Assembly (NCBI RefSeq): GCF_902635505.1
Contig: NC_045427.1
Coordinates: 598,937,665 to 599,001,664 of the forward strand
Origin: Sarcophilus harrisii
Taxonomy: Eukaryota; Chordata; Mammalia; Dasyuromorphia; Dasyuridae
DNA length: 64,000 bases
Direction: 5' to 3'
Of this stretch, positions 1 to 11,318 are shown piece by piece (positions within the stretch are counted from its first letter, which is position 1; each line of letters opens with the position of its first letter). The notes below the pieces were generated by a model that made no database searches, was not told the origin of the DNA, and saw nothing but the letters and a program-made list of their open reading frames with translations. Position numbers and translations under genes: made by a program.

Positions 1-579
1 TTCTTGACCTTTTGTACCTGATGATCAGGATGCTTTACTGACTGATTTGTGCTTTCCAGGCCTCCAAAAACTTTAGAATATCTTATTTAAAGTGGATTTT
101 CACTAATAAGAATTCATGTGTAGTTGTTATTGAGACACATAGAATTTAAATTCAGTAACTGGTCCATTTGAAAATGACTGCTTAGAGCAGAGAACCACTT
201 AATAATCAAAAGTTTTTTGATCTGACTTTGTGAGCAAAATGAACCAATCCCTGTCCTGGGAATTAGTTCTGTTGCTTTTCTCTTTTTCAAAGCTAAGAGT
301 TTGACAAACAATGCATTAAATTTATGAGTAAGGAAAAAATGATTTGGGTAACTCCTGAATCTTCACTACACATGTGAAAAGAATTTTTGAGTTGGGTACA
401 GATTGTCCCTAAGGTGACCTGTCTACTTTAGCAGTATGCTTAGGTGTACTCCCAGTACTTATTTTCTGCTAGTACTCCCTCTTCCTCATAAGAGTTTACA
501 AATATTTGGAAATATTGAGCATTTTTTTGGAGGGTGTGAGTAGGGGAGAGGGGCTACTTATTTTTTTCCTCTTAGTAGA
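1..579. other. unassigned AT-rich DNA
   Basis: I recognise no repeat and no convincing exon here. The one short open frame (114-311, minus) has no domain signature. It ends where the first SINE begins. Confidence 0.5.
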
Positions 580-704
580 GAGGCTTCATGATGTAGTGGA
601 TAAAGAGTTGATCTTAGACCTGGGTTAAGTCCTTCGTCAAATGGACTAGCTGTATGGCCATGAACAAATCTTTTAAATTCTCATTGTTCTCTGGAAACTC
701 TCTT
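580..704 (+). mobile_element. tRNA-headed SINE, MAR1-like, 3'-truncated
   Basis: The stretch has the usual marsupial SINE head: a 'gatgtagtggataaagag' box A-like start, 'gacctgggttaagtcc' at the box B position, then 'agctgtatggcc'. It reaches the 'ctctggaaactctctt' segment that follows the tRNA-related part in MAR1-type SINEs and stops there, against an antisense L3 fragment. It is clearly diverged and probably old. Confidence 0.7.
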
Positions 705-1175
705 GTTATGGACCAAAACCATTCTAGAAATGTCCTAGCAATTGAATCCAAATTCATTGGTTTATAGTTTGCAGGTTGTATTCTCTTTCCTTTTAAAATA
801 AAATTTGCTTCACTCTCCCCAATCTTGTGAAGCCTCTTTTGTTTTTAATAATCTTTCAAACATCATCACTAGTAGTTCAGCCTATTAGTTCCTTCATAAA
901 CTGCAGATGTATTTCATCTGGGTCAAGCATGAAGTCATCAAGAACAACCATCAATAACTATATACTCTTTTGCTTTTCTTTGGTATTAACTTCTTGCTAG
1001 TTTTTTGTTCTGTCATTTCCAGAGCAAAGATCATTATTGTCAGGGAAAACTGATGCAAAACCAGAATTGAGCAAATATGAATTCTTTTTTTTGTCAGTTA
1101 TTATTGTCCAATTTACCTCAGACAAAAGTCCCATTCTTTCCTTGATCCCTTTTTCTTTCCAATATTTTTTAAAAA
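705..1175 (-). mobile_element. L3/CR1 LINE, ORF2 fragment
   Basis: Read on the minus strand, 997-1150 gives a peptide with 'ERMGLLSEVNWTIITD' and 'LLNSGFASVF', matching the CR1-clade block 'GPLLNE...AELLNAFFASVF' just ahead of the reverse transcriptase domain. Further on (minus, towards 705) come 'PDEIHLQFMKEL' and 'LKGKRIQPANYKPMNL', the counterparts of 'DGIHPRVLKEL' and 'FKKGKREDPGNYRPVSL'. Frames are broken. It abuts an L3 3' end in the opposite orientation at about 1175. Confidence 0.7.
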
Positions 1176-1978
1176 CTCTCATCAAATTTGATGATGAAAC
1201 AAAGCAAAGATCGATAGATAATTCACTGGATAATAGAGACAGGATCCCCAAAGATCAAATTTAAGAGGCCAGACTATTGGGTTAAATCTAATAAGAAGAT
1301 TTAATAGAGATCAATTTGAAGTATTACAACCCGGCACAGATAATTTCAATTCATGACTCAGGTGGGAGAAGCATGGTTCATGGTTTTGAAAAAAAAGATC
1401 TTGTGGTTTTAGTGAGTTAGTAGTGTGATGTGGTGGCCAAAATGCTAATGTGAATTTGTCCTACATTAAGGTAGAGTTTCCTGGAATGGAAACTTCTGTG
1501 AGGGTAGTTCCATTTACATGCTGTAGCATTGTGTTCAGTTCAGGATGCCCCAATTTAAGAATGACATTTATAAGCTGGAGAGCATTCAGAGGAAGGCAAT
1601 CAGAATGATGAAGGGTCTTGAGTCTATGTCATATGACAGCATAAAAATTGAGAATGTCCCTGAAGAGGAACATGACTGCTTCAAATATATGATGATGAGG
1701 TTATCAGAGATTAGATTTGTCCTGTTTTATCCCAGAAGGTAGAAGATCGATCAGTGGATTAAAGTTACAAAGAGGAAAATTTCATGAGATGTAAAATATT
1801 TCCTAAAAATTATCTGTTTGAGAGTAGAATGAACAACCTTAAAAAATGTTGGATTTTTCTTGCTTAAAGTCTTTAAACAGAGGTGACATGACTATCTGTT
1901 GGAATTCCTTTCATGTGTGCATTGGATTAGATGTCCTCTGATGTTCTTTCTAATTCTCAGATTATAAAATGTGAATTG
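1176..1978 (+). mobile_element. L3/CR1 LINE, ORF2 end and 3' UTR
   Basis: The stretch follows the L3 consensus as I know it. It starts with 'aaatttgatgatgaaacaaag', passes 'cagtgtgatgtggtggccaa' and 'cattcagaggaaggcaatca', includes the 'tttgtcctgttttatccca' block, and ends with the L3 terminus 'ggattagatgtcctctgatg' followed by 'ctaattctcag'. About 800 bases are kept, long for such an old element. Confidence 0.85.
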
Positions 1979-2089
1979 GAAGAGTTCACCATTAAATTGA
2001 AGGATATTGGGAGAATAGTTTAAAAGGAAAATGCAAGTGTTCTGTTGGTCCAAAAGAAAAACAATTAAAACATAGATAGAGAATTAAAA

Positions 2090-2228
2090 GAAGGCCTTTA
2101 ATAAAATATTTTATTTCTTAGCTAAATCCAAAAAAGTAGGAAAGGTAATTATGACCTCAGATAAAAAGAAAGTATAAAAATAGATACCAACAAAAATAAT
2201 GTATACTCTATTATGAAATAAAAGGTTG
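2090..2228 (+). mobile_element. old L1, ORF2 part left of a SINE insertion
   Basis: The A-rich text ending 'ttatgaaataaaaggt' corresponds to the L1 ORF2 stretch 'ggaataacaaaaggtcaag'. The remainder of that sentence, 'ggtcaagcatttccagg', resumes at about 2410 after the SINE, so the two parts are one L1. Confidence 0.6.
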
Positions 2229-2411
2229 GGGAAGTTAGGTGTTATAATGGATAGAGCACCAGCCCTGAAGTCAGGAGGACCCGAGTTCAAATTTGGTCTC
2301 AGACATTTAATACTTCCTAGCTGTGTAATCCTGGGCAAGTCACTTAACCCCAATTGCCTCATCTAACAAATAAATAAATAAAAGAAAGAAAGAAAAAAAA
2401 AGAAAGAAAAG
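2229..2411 (+). mobile_element. tRNA-derived marsupial SINE (WSINE/WALLSI type)
   Basis: The head reads 'gttataatggatagagcacc', then 'agccctgaagtcaggagg', 'cccgagttcaaatttggtct', and 'tgggcaagtcacttaacccc'; this is the standard WSINE-like body. It is followed by an A-rich tail of TAAA and AAAG repeats. The host L1 text 'aaaaggt' occurs on both sides, consistent with a short target-site duplication. Insertion is into L1 ORF2. Confidence 0.85.
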
Positions 2412-3590
2412 GTCAAGCATTTCCAGGAAAATAATGAAAAAATATAAGAAGAAGCAGAAATAGATATAATCATATATATATAATATACTATAAAGCAGTG
2501 AATATAAAAATGTTTATTGCATCCTGGATAACAAAGTAGAGTGGCAGAATAGACTAAGGAAGATCTTGAATGAGATGTTCATACTAGCCTAGAATTCAAT
2601 CATTTCTTATGTCATAATACATTTGAAGTAGATAAACAATCAAATATAAAACTCCATATTCTAACAAAGTAATGGGAAAATGAAATACTATCACTAAAGT
2701 AATGGGAAAATGAAATACTATCACTTTTATAGTTTTCCCTTGTGGATAGGAGAAAAACCAGTCACAACATAAGATAAAAGAGATCATTAAAACAAAGTAG
2801 ACAATTGCAGTTACATAAAATTAAAATATTTTTGTACAATTGGAATTGACATAGCAAAGGCCAGAAAAGAGATGAACTCAGGGAAAAAAAAAGCTTTGCA
2901 TTAAATAATGACATTTATAAGCTCTAGGAAACTGTCACAAATATGTAAAAATCCATTTTCAAATGAGTGATCAAAAGATGTGAACTGTTTTTAGAAGAAA
3001 TATAATTTATTAATAACCACTTGAAAACCTTTTCATATTCACTTACAACCAGAGGTATGAACTAAAACAATGATGTTGTCATTTCTACCTATCAAATTAT
3101 GAAAGAAATTAAAATGTGGGAAAACATTGCAAGGTCTGTAGGAAGATAAGCAATTTAATGTTAGCAGACCTGTGAGTTGGTTCAACAGTTCTAGAAAACC
3201 AAAATGAATCACTTGAGGAAAGTTATCAAATTGTTCATACCATTCAGCCTAGAGTCAACTACTACATTAGTCTACTGCTAGATTAGAGTCTACCAAATTT
3301 TATTATTGATAGTAAGCAAGAACCATACCTATAAAAATATTCATAATATTATTGCGTGTACAATAAAAAGCAGAAAAAAATGTGCATCCAGTCATTGGGG
3401 AATAGCTTAACAAATTATAATATAGGAATTTAATGGAATATAAATAATCCATAAAGAATGTCAAGTGTGAAGCAGAGAAGCAGAGTGAAGAAAGCAGACC
3501 CAAAAGAGAAATATGACTCAAACTATATAAATAATTAATATGGGGAGGCAATGCAACTATAATAATTTCAGTAGTTAGCATTAATACCAT
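2412..3590 (+). mobile_element. old L1, ORF2 3' end and 3' UTR
   Basis: It continues the L1 from the left of the SINE. Landmarks in order are 'ctataaagcagtgaata', the 'tttttgtacaattgg' segment, 'ccattttcaaatgagtg', 'cattggggaatagcttaaca' and 'ggaatttaatggaatataaa'. This is the order of the ORF2 C-terminus in mammalian L1. Divergence is heavy and the end is ill defined. A 30-base segment ('agtaatgggaaaatgaaat...') is repeated in tandem at about 2669-2722. Confidence 0.75.
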
Positions 3591-3639
3591 ATTGAAATTA
3601 AAATAGGAATTCATATTTTTTATAAAGTAACTCTTGGTT

Positions 3640-4232
3640 TCTCTTTTTCAAGTCTCTTTCTATTCTCCAATCCATCTTCTACTCAGCTGTCAAAGAAATT
3701 TTCCTGAAGGTTAGGTATGGCCATGTCATCTTCCCTGCTCAATAAATTTTAGTGGCTCCCTCTCTGAGGATCAAATGCAAAATTCTCTAGCATACAACCT
3801 GCTTCCCACCCTATATTTCTAATGTTTTTGCATTTATATACTTTCTTTCTGCCCTGCTGCATCCACATGTTCTCTTCTGTTTAATGACACTGTTATCCTT
3901 GATGTTCCTTGAACAAGGAACTTCATATTTTGATTCCTGTGTATGGAATGTGTTCTATTCTCTGTCTTCTCTATTTTTATTCAATAACTAAACTAAACTA
4001 AATGCCATTTTCTATAGGAAGCCTTTCACAATCCTGATTAATTCAGGTACCTTCCTTCTGTTGATTACTTCCAGTTTGTTCTGTACATGGCTTCTTTGTA
4101 CATAGTTGTTTTTATGTTGTTTGTGCTTCAGACTGTGGAATACAAGAGCAGGGACTATTTTCTTTATATTCCTAGTGCTTAGCACAGAGGCTGCACATAA
4201 TAGACACTTTAAATATGTTTATTGACTGACTT
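3640..4232 (+). mobile_element. L2 LINE, 3' end
   Basis: The full L2 3' sentence is present: 'ctcagctgtcaaagaaattt', 'ggccatgtcatcttccc', 'tagtggctccctctctgagg', 'ataggaagcctttcacaatc', 'agcagggactattttc', 'tagtgcttagcacag', and the terminus 'aatatgtttattgactgac'. The piece covers the last codons of ORF2 and the 3' UTR. Confidence 0.9.
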
Positions 4233-4454
4233 TTCAGGGAATATACTGTGAAAAGTGATTCATTTTGGTGTTAATTGGGAAATACCTATTGTGTCAAAAC
4301 CAAATATAACAATATATAGGTGTAAGTGTAGAGATTAATATCTTGCAGAAAAATCTGTTTTGTACAGACAGCATATGAATACATTATATGTAGTTGATGT
4401 ATATGTAGTTATTTTCATTGTTGGTGATTTCCTTCTGATACAACACATTGGGAT

Positions 4455-4500
4455 CATTCATACACCCCCCCCCACACACATATATATGTACACATGTGTA
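4455..4500 (+). repeat. C-run plus CA/TA microsatellite
   Basis: A short run of C is followed by alternating CA and TA. It lies in otherwise unassigned AT-rich DNA between the L2 and the MIR copy. Confidence 0.7.
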
Positions 4501-4621
4501 AATATAACTGTTAGCTATGTAACTATTAGATATATGTATGTATGGAATTGTTAGTTATAAATAAATGCATATAGCAAACAATTACATTTTAAACCTTTTG
4601 AAACATGAAAAATAAATTTTA

Positions 4622-4820
4622 ATATATTATCTCATTTGAACCTAACAGGAGTCCTGAAAGCTATTAACTATTATGATCACCATTTCATATGTGAGGAAAC
4701 GGAAGCTGAGAGATTCAAGTGACTTGCCCTATATCATACAGCTAGTAAGTATTTGAGGAAGGATTTGAATTATCTTGACTTCAAGTTCAACCCTCTTTTT
4801 TCCTTGACACTTAGTTGCCT
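4622..4820 (-). mobile_element. MIR (CORE-SINE)
   Basis: On the plus strand it reads 'ctcatttgaacctaacagg', 'aggaaacggaagctgagaga', 'gtgacttgccctatatcata' and 'agctagtaagtatttgag', the reverse complement of the MIR core and tRNA-related region. The right end degenerates near 4820. Confidence 0.85.
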
Positions 4821-4884
4821 CTTGGACTGACCTAACCAGTGAAAGAATGGAATAGGAGGAGTAGAATAGTACATATTCCTTTTG

Positions 4885-6035
4885 GGCAATTATGTAGTAC
4901 CTTTAAGAATACTAAGATTTCCCTTGAACCAAAAGTCCATGTTTTTAACATCAATAGTTTTCCCAGTGTTGTGTGATGGTGAGTCATATACAACAGTCCC
5001 TAAAGAATGAAAGTGGTGAATCAATTGAAGGGGGATAAAGAGATTTTTGGTAAGTGTGAGTAGTATGCAATCTATTACCAATTAAGAATTATTAGCACTA
5101 ATATAACAAATAATCAGAAAGACATATGATTAGAAAAGTGAGCCCCTCAGAGACTGAAAGTGAAGGATACTCCATTACCAGTATGTTTCACATAGTGGTC
5201 CAAAATATAAAAGAAATTCCTCAACATGTTAGCTAGACTCCTCAATCAGTTTACAGATGAACGTGGCTAAAAGTTATATAAAATGAGAAGGTTTAGGCAG
5301 ATCATAATCTGTACCACTGAGGAAAGTAGCCTTATTGGTACAAGCAAAAATTCATTAAAGTATTAGTGATTTGTGATTGGTGTGGATGCCTTCCAAGTAG
5401 CTGAACATCACTAAATTCCATGTGAACAGGATGCCACAGATTATTTAAGGATGCAGGATAACACACTGCAAGCAATATGAGACTAAGATTTTTAGTCCTA
5501 GATGTCTGGTTTCCCCCAATCCCAAACAGTTAGTAGGATTGACCAAAAGCCTTCCATGAAGTGGATTACTATATGAATGGTCTGAACTTGGACTAGAAAG
5601 AACATAATCTTCAGTGGTAACATTTCCATCCTACAAAAGACTAGAAACAAAAAAGTGGTATATTTGGAATAAAAACCAATTATCTGAGTAGTCATCATAT
5701 AGTATCAAACAAACATGGGCTAGAGCTCAGTGGTGTGTCTGGAGACTAAACAAACAGTCTGGCAGTGTGATGGTATTGGGAGGTTGGGACATGTAGGAAC
5801 ACATGGTCCAAGGAATTCATTCCTTGAATGTTCACTCAGGCTTGTAGAAAGAGTTCAAAAACAATTTTTTCAGTCAATGTGGTGAACCTACCAGCATCTT
5901 TCTGGTTGATATTAACCATACCTGATGCTCTACAAGATTTATGTATAGCTTCTGGCCACTTCTTGTGCTTCTTAGCATTTCCTACAAAGGACACAAACTT
6001 GCCTTTGCAGGGATACTTAGTGACTGTATTGCTTA
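4885..6035 (-). pseudogene. possible decayed coding block, parent not recognised
   Basis: Three minus-strand stretches read better than chance over about 1.1 kb. From 5' to 3' on the minus strand they are: 6035-5836 ('TKYPCKGKFVSFVGNAKKHK', 'DAGRFTTLTEKIVFELFLQA'), 5820-5480 ('NSLDHVFLHVPTSQYHH', 'DGNVTTEDYVLSSPSSDH', 'HGRLLVNPTNCLGLGETRH'), and 5081-4890 ('DSPSHNTGKTIDVKNMDF'). They lie in order on one strand with frame changes and stops, and no introns are obvious. I do not recognise the family. It could be a retrocopy of a host gene, part of a transposon, or chance. Confidence 0.3.
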
Positions 6036-6150
6036 CTAATTCTGTGGCCCCAGTAGAATTTTTAACCTCTCTGAATCTTTGTTTCCTCATCTGTAAAATG
6101 AGAGTTAGAACCAATGACCTCTAAAGTTACTTCTAACTAAAATGCTATGA
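6036..6150 (+). mobile_element. MIR3/THER-like SINE fragment
   Basis: The text 'aacctctctgaatctttg', 'tttcctcatctgtaaaatg', 'gaaccaatgacctctaaag' and 'ttacttctaactaaaatgct' is the right half of a THER1/MIR3 SINE in forward orientation. Confidence 0.75.
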
Positions 6151-6187
6151 ATTTTTAAAATTCTATCAAACTTTTTCTCAGTTATTC

Positions 6188-6400
6188 CTTTGGATCAGAG
6201 GCAGCATGGTGAAATGTAAAGACCTATGACTTTGGTACTGGAATGGTAATATTGCCATTTACCACATATGTGACCTTAAGTAAGCAATTTCTCTCTATAT
6301 TTTGTTGTATTCATCTATAAAATGTGGAAGTTGACTCGATGTTCTCTAAGGGATCTTTCTGGCTCCATATATTCTCAGTGTATAAGCTTTCTCAGTACGT
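6188..6400 (+). mobile_element. THER1/MIR3 SINE
   Basis: A nearly complete copy runs from 'gaggcagcatggtgaaatg' through 'atatgtgaccttaagtaagc' and 'ttcatctataaaatgtgg' to 'gactcgatgttctctaaggg' and 'ctttctggctccatat'. It directly follows the shorter fragment of the same kind. Confidence 0.8.
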
Positions 6401-6854
6401 TTCTCAGTCAGTATTCTAGCTTTTGAGGTTGCAAAATGAATAGGGTGTGAAAATATTTTTTCTTTTTCTTAACCTATTCATTTCAGAAAAAGTTACCTTG
6501 TAAGAAATATTTTAACTACTTACCTCCTTCAGGAATGTAAGATGGTCATGATGGCCATGGTCTATTTGGAGAAAAGAATATATTGAATATTCATTTATAC
6601 TAAGGGATTAGTGACTCGATATATGACCCCTTCAAAGGTAGTAGAATTTTTTAAAAGGACTGCATGGAAAGAATAATGCTATACTCAAAAGAATGAAAAA
6701 CTAAAAGTGGAATTTTAGGCACTACGGCTGTAGGTCTATTTTATTTCCTCTGTCCCATGTAAGTATTTCCTTTTTAGATAAAAATTCTTAGAAACTATGC
6801 AAATACATGATGGGGTATTATGGTAAACTCAATCTCATTCGATAAAATGGGTGT

Positions 6855-6862
6855 GATGTGTG

Positions 6863-6897
<35 letters not shown>

Positions 6898-6903
6898 TGT
6901 GCA
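6855..6903 (+). repeat. TG dinucleotide microsatellite
   Basis: About 20 uninterrupted TG units end in 'gtgcgcgtgtgc'. The CpG-containing end makes length and sequence variation likely. Confidence 0.95.
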
Positions 6904-9440
6904 TAGAGCAGCTTATTTGTTTCTTCCTTATATCCTTCTTTGTATTTCACAAATAATGAAGTGAGGAATTCCAACTTATTAAACTTAGATTGCTCCTTAT
7001 TTTCCTCTGAGAGTGGAAGATAAAAATAATATTCATTTACATCTGAAAGACTTTAAAATATAGAGATTTGGGTTTGGGGGAAGCTCTAGTTCAATAGAAA
7101 CATATAAATCCATTCAAATGCCATATAACTTAAAAATATAATATTTAATAATTAAAAAGGATATAGACATACAAGCATTCTCTCCAAGAAGAAATCACAA
7201 ACATGTCTGAGAAGCTTATTGGATTTCCTTGACATGAGGTTTCTTGAAGGGAGAGAATAGAGGGAGATAACTAGAAGAAGAGAAAAATGCAGTGGTGGCT
7301 GTAGTACTGTTTTATCACAAAACAGAGATCCTTAGGAAAGAAGGAAATCCTATGGGAGTCTTCTCTGCAGCCTTCCCATCATTTCTGATCTAGTTAAGTC
7401 TCTATATTCTTATACAAGTCTCTGTAGTCCTCTCCTTAACTTATTCTGAGGGGTGTTGACAAAGTAATCTTGTGCTGTTCAAATATTATGCCATTTTTTA
7501 AAGCTTTAGGGGATGTCAATGATTTTAAAGACCAATTTTGAAAGACTTTTTTGTCCCACTAATTGAAAAAAACCCCTCCATCATAATCCATCCACTTAAT
7601 CCACAATTATTCTCTTTCTAAATACCCATTTTTCAGATATTGGGTCTAGAATGCACTTTTTATACTCTAAAAAGCTGGAAAGCAATGAGACAGAAGTTTC
7701 CTAAACTAGGTTGGAATAGCTTAGGAATTTTCTTGGTGACCTTCAATTAATACTATATAGTATGTAGGAAATTGACTACAAGATGTAGGTTGAGTTTTAA
7801 TTCTATGCTCTGTATCAGGCCAACTCTAACTTCAGACTCTGACAATACATACCTATCCACTCTCCCCATAATGAAGGAAAATTTCATTCTGAAATAATGG
7901 CAAATGGAGACTGAATGTGAATATTAAAATTTGCCACAGAGGAGAAGCATGCTAGAGGGGAAAAAAGAGGAAGAAAGGAAAGGGATACAACTCAAAAAGA
8001 ATGAAATGGATTTTTTTTCTTTTTCTTTTAATATAAATAGATACAACAACATTAAAATCTGTTGACTAAAATTAATTGCAATGACCAATCTTGGTTCTAG
8101 AGAAAAGTGGAGGAAATATACTTCCTGCCTCTAAGTAGAAAGGAGTGGCTTTAGGTGTGAAATGGGACATGCATTACTGTTAGGCATAATTGCTTTGTCA
8201 TTAGACTTTTTTTTGTTAATTTTTTTCTTACATGTTGGGAAGTGATTCCTACTACATGGAATTACTAACTGGAAGAAAGTTAGGTAGAATACTTAAAATG
8301 TTTAACTCAAGTATTCTTTTTCAGGTTTATGACAGTATCCTTTTCTGGGATACTTAAACTGTTTTCCCTTGATTTTATTTTCTAATTCCCATCAAAGGCA
8401 TTTAGTCTGCTGAAAACTTAAGTTGCAAGACTCCAGAAATTACATATGCTAGAGCTTTTGCTTTTTGGTTGTTTCTATTCTACTAGTATATTCTACTGTA
8501 TGTAATCTACTATTGACAGATTTTCCATTTCAGATTTTGTATGCAGTTTCTCAAAGGGAAAAAAATCCCTTTTACTTTATTATAAAAAATTCTACAAAGA
8601 TCAGGTCTTTAGGTCTGTGACAGAGCAACAGGAGAAGCTCATTACCTTCCTGGCCTATTCTTCTCAATGCAATTTTTGGTCATTTTGTTCCTCTTCCTCT
8701 TAAGTCAATCTGCTCTACCCTTTCTAATATCCTCTATTATATTTTTCTATTATTTTTAACTTTTAATAGCCAGATGGTCATTCATCATCTAATAGAGTTA
8801 TGAAGAACATCAGCCATCACACCACATATAAAGGGGTTACAACTTGAGTTTTCCAATATCTTTCTCTCTGGTTGCTTCTGTCCATCTATTCCTGATTTGT
8901 TGAACTCTCCTTTTCCTGCTATTCTCCATATAGCAGGTAGGGAAATTATACATATGGGGACTAAATGTGAGTGGTAAAGTTCAGTTGGAATATATTACAT
9001 AATTCAAAGTCTACAAGACACAGTGCCCAGATCCTGCCCTTTTATTAATTAATTTTGTATGTGTCTTAGAGGTAATACTTACACAGAAATTATATAGAAT
9101 AGAAAAAATGGAATGTATAAATTAAGAGTATATTAAATGGTACAGATTCTGAGGACAATGAGATTTCAGGGAAATAAGAAAACAGTGGATTGGAGTGGGA
9201 TTATAGAACTGAAAAAAGCAGAGGCTAGGGGGACACATTTTAGATGTTGGGAAAAGCACAATTGAAGAAAAATATTGGGTGAATATAGTAGCCAGTGAAA
9301 ATGACCAGCCTGACTAGAGCAAAAAAGACAGATCTGGGAACAGTAGGAGTTAGGGTAGATAAGTCAGTTGAAGCTTTACCTTTGTAAACCCAGAAGAGAA
9401 ACTGAAAGACAAAGGTAGTGATGATAATAATGATTCACAT
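6904..9440. other. unassigned intergenic DNA
   Basis: About 2.5 kb in which I recognise no repeat family with confidence. There is no long open frame and no splice-site-bounded exon that I can defend. A weak similarity to antisense L2 around 9180-9300 ('gagtgggattatagaactg') was not strong enough to call. Confidence 0.5.
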
Positions 9441-9444
9441 TTAT

Positions 9445-9588
9445 ATAGAGCAGGGTTATGGAAATTCCCTCCACTAAGGCAGCTCTGCAATTATACTGCA
9501 ATTTTTAAGGGAATTTTCTGAACCTCTAACCAACTGAGTGACTTACCCACGATGACAAAGTCAATATACATCACCAATTCTGAAACTC
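9445..9588 (-). mobile_element. MAR1-like SINE
   Basis: The plus strand shows 'ggaaattccctccactaagg', 'cagctctgcaattatact', 'aaccaactgagtgacttacc', the reverse complement of the MAR1 middle and head. It immediately precedes the left copy of the direct repeat pair. Confidence 0.7.
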
Positions 9589-9590
9589 AG

Positions 9591-9826
9591 TTATCTGAGT
9601 GAATTTATTTGAGGCAAACAGTAGTAGTGAAGTGACATCTAATATGAGTTTGTAAATAAATTACATGGGAGAATCAAAACTTGCTGGTAGAATTTAGTTT
9701 TGGGGTGGAGAGGATCAGAGATTAAATCTGATCTATTCCAACCCTCCATTTTATACTTAAGTAAACTGAACAAAAATGATTTGTCTAAGATCACTGAGAG
9801 TTGGGACTAGAACAGTCTATCTGATT
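9591..9826 (+). repeat. direct repeat, left copy (pairs with 10888-11131)
   Basis: The sequence starts 'ttatctgagtgaatttattt' and ends 'ctgatt'. It matches 10888-11131 at roughly 90 percent by eye, with one indel of about 8 bases. Its right half (from about 9720) is a minus-strand THER1/MIR3 SINE ('attccaaccctccatttta', 'ttgtctaagatcactgagag'). The left half is not a repeat that I know. In this copy the SINE continues to about 9890. Confidence 0.85.
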
Positions 9827-9969
9827 GATTGTTAAGGTCTTCCTAATTCCAAGAACAGACTTTGTAACTATTCTACTAAACCATTTAAATGATTAATGTC
9901 ATGATTTTAATTATGGTATATTATGCAATATTATGCAATAAGCTCTGTAAAAAATTTACAGTTGTATGA

Positions 9970-10880
9970 TTTTTATTTTTTTTTAATTTAGAATGTATCC
10001 AATGTTTATTAAATAAATGAGTAACATCTAGTTAGCAAAAACTTTTTTGTAAACCTAGGAAATTACCAGGTGCCATTCTTCCTTTACTAGTGGCCACTAC
10101 CCAGTTGGGTTGCTTCTTCCCACTGCTCCTCTGAGCAACTCCTAGAAATAGTTATCTACCTTAGTGTCAAGGTCCTGAGTTCTCTATTATTTTCATAAAA
10201 GGCTTTCCTGGGGTTTCTATCTCTCAACTGAATTTGTTTTAACAAGTCTATTTGAGCGCCTGTTTCATACTACTTTGTCCAGAGGTCCAAATTACCAGTT
10301 TTTTCTTCTGTGAAGACCTACAAAGAAGTTTTGCACTGAAAAAGTCCTACCTTGAGGAAGAAGAATATATTTATCAGATCAGGATCTCTGAGCCGGTCTA
10401 ACTCTGAAGGTTTTTTTGTCCTTGCAATTGTGGGTGTTTTTTTTTTTTTTTTTTAAACAATTCTGAAAGTTGGAACTTAATACATGGAAATGTCAATCTC
10501 TTTGTTGAACAAGTCAGAAACAAGACTTTTTTTTCCTACCCTGTTGAGTTCTGTAGCTCTTGTTCAGTGCTGTCAATGTTTGTGTTTCTGGTTACCTTAC
10601 ATGCAATCCTCTGTTCTTCATGATAAAATTTTAGATTTGGCAACCTTCCCTTGGCATTCTCACTTTGAATGACTTGGTCTTTCAGCTGTTGCAACCAGAA
10701 GTAATGAAATTCTTCCATTCTTGGATTTGGCATACAGCAGTGTTAACAGCAATATGTAAATATTTTAGTCCCTAAAGTATTTATCAGCATTTCTTATCTG
10801 CAGCAAAGAATGTGTATTTGCTTATGCATATTTACTATTTACTTGGTAGGGGAGCAGATCATACTGCGAATCTGTATATT
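9970..10880 (-). pseudogene. polyadenylated retrocopy-like segment, parent unknown
   Basis: On the minus strand the left end reads 'aataaacattggatacattc' and then, some 20 bases after AATAAA, an A-rich run (9971-9985). This is the layout of a processed transcript. A second A run lies at 10439-10454 and may mark another retrocopy. The best open frame (10536-10733, minus) encodes 'MEEFHYFWLQQLKDQVIQ', which I cannot place. It may be a 3' UTR copy. It lies between the two direct repeats. Confidence 0.4.
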
Positions 10881-10887
10881 AAAGAGC

Positions 10888-11131
10888 TTATCTGAGTGAA
10901 TTTATTTAAGGCAGACAATAGCCGTGAAGTGACATCTAATATGAGTTTGTAAATAAATTACTTGGGAGAATTAAAACTTGATGGTAGAATTCAGTTTTGG
11001 GATGGAGAGGAATAGAGTTTAGATCTGATCTATTCCAACCCTTTATTTTAAACTTAAATAAACTGAGGTCAAGAGCAGAAATGACTTGTCTAAGGTCACT
11101 GAGAGTTGGGACTAGAAGAGTCTTTCTGATT
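10888..11131 (+). repeat. direct repeat, right copy (pairs with 9591-9826)
   Basis: It begins with the same 'ttatctgagtgaatttattt' and includes the same unknown left half and the same minus-strand THER1/MIR3 part, carrying a few extra bases ('gaggtcaagagc'). Spacing between the copies is 1297 bases. Unlike the left copy, the SINE here ends at about 11150. Confidence 0.85.
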
Positions 11132-11318
11132 CTTTTCCTGATCGTCATGATAGTTTAAAAAAAACCAAAAAAACAAACCAAATCATAACATATTTAAACT
11201 ATCTCACAATACATATCAGTTATTTACTCGTGAATTGCATCATCCCTAAAATTCTCCTCAATACCCCCAATACAATGGGTGTCCTAATAAATAACTAATC
11301 TCATTTGTGAAGTTTTTT

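Noticed and set aside
2229-2370. tRNA-like A and B boxes
   Set aside because: They belong to SINE heads (also at 580, 18051, 23851, 29106 and 57640), which do not encode functional tRNAs.
5828-6124. 98-codon plus-strand frame
   Set aside because: Its right third lies in a SINE, and the opposite strand is the one with better protein character.
9591-11131. Direct repeats read as the two LTRs of a short element
   Set aside because: The repeats contain a THER1/MIR3 SINE fragment and lack LTR-type ends.
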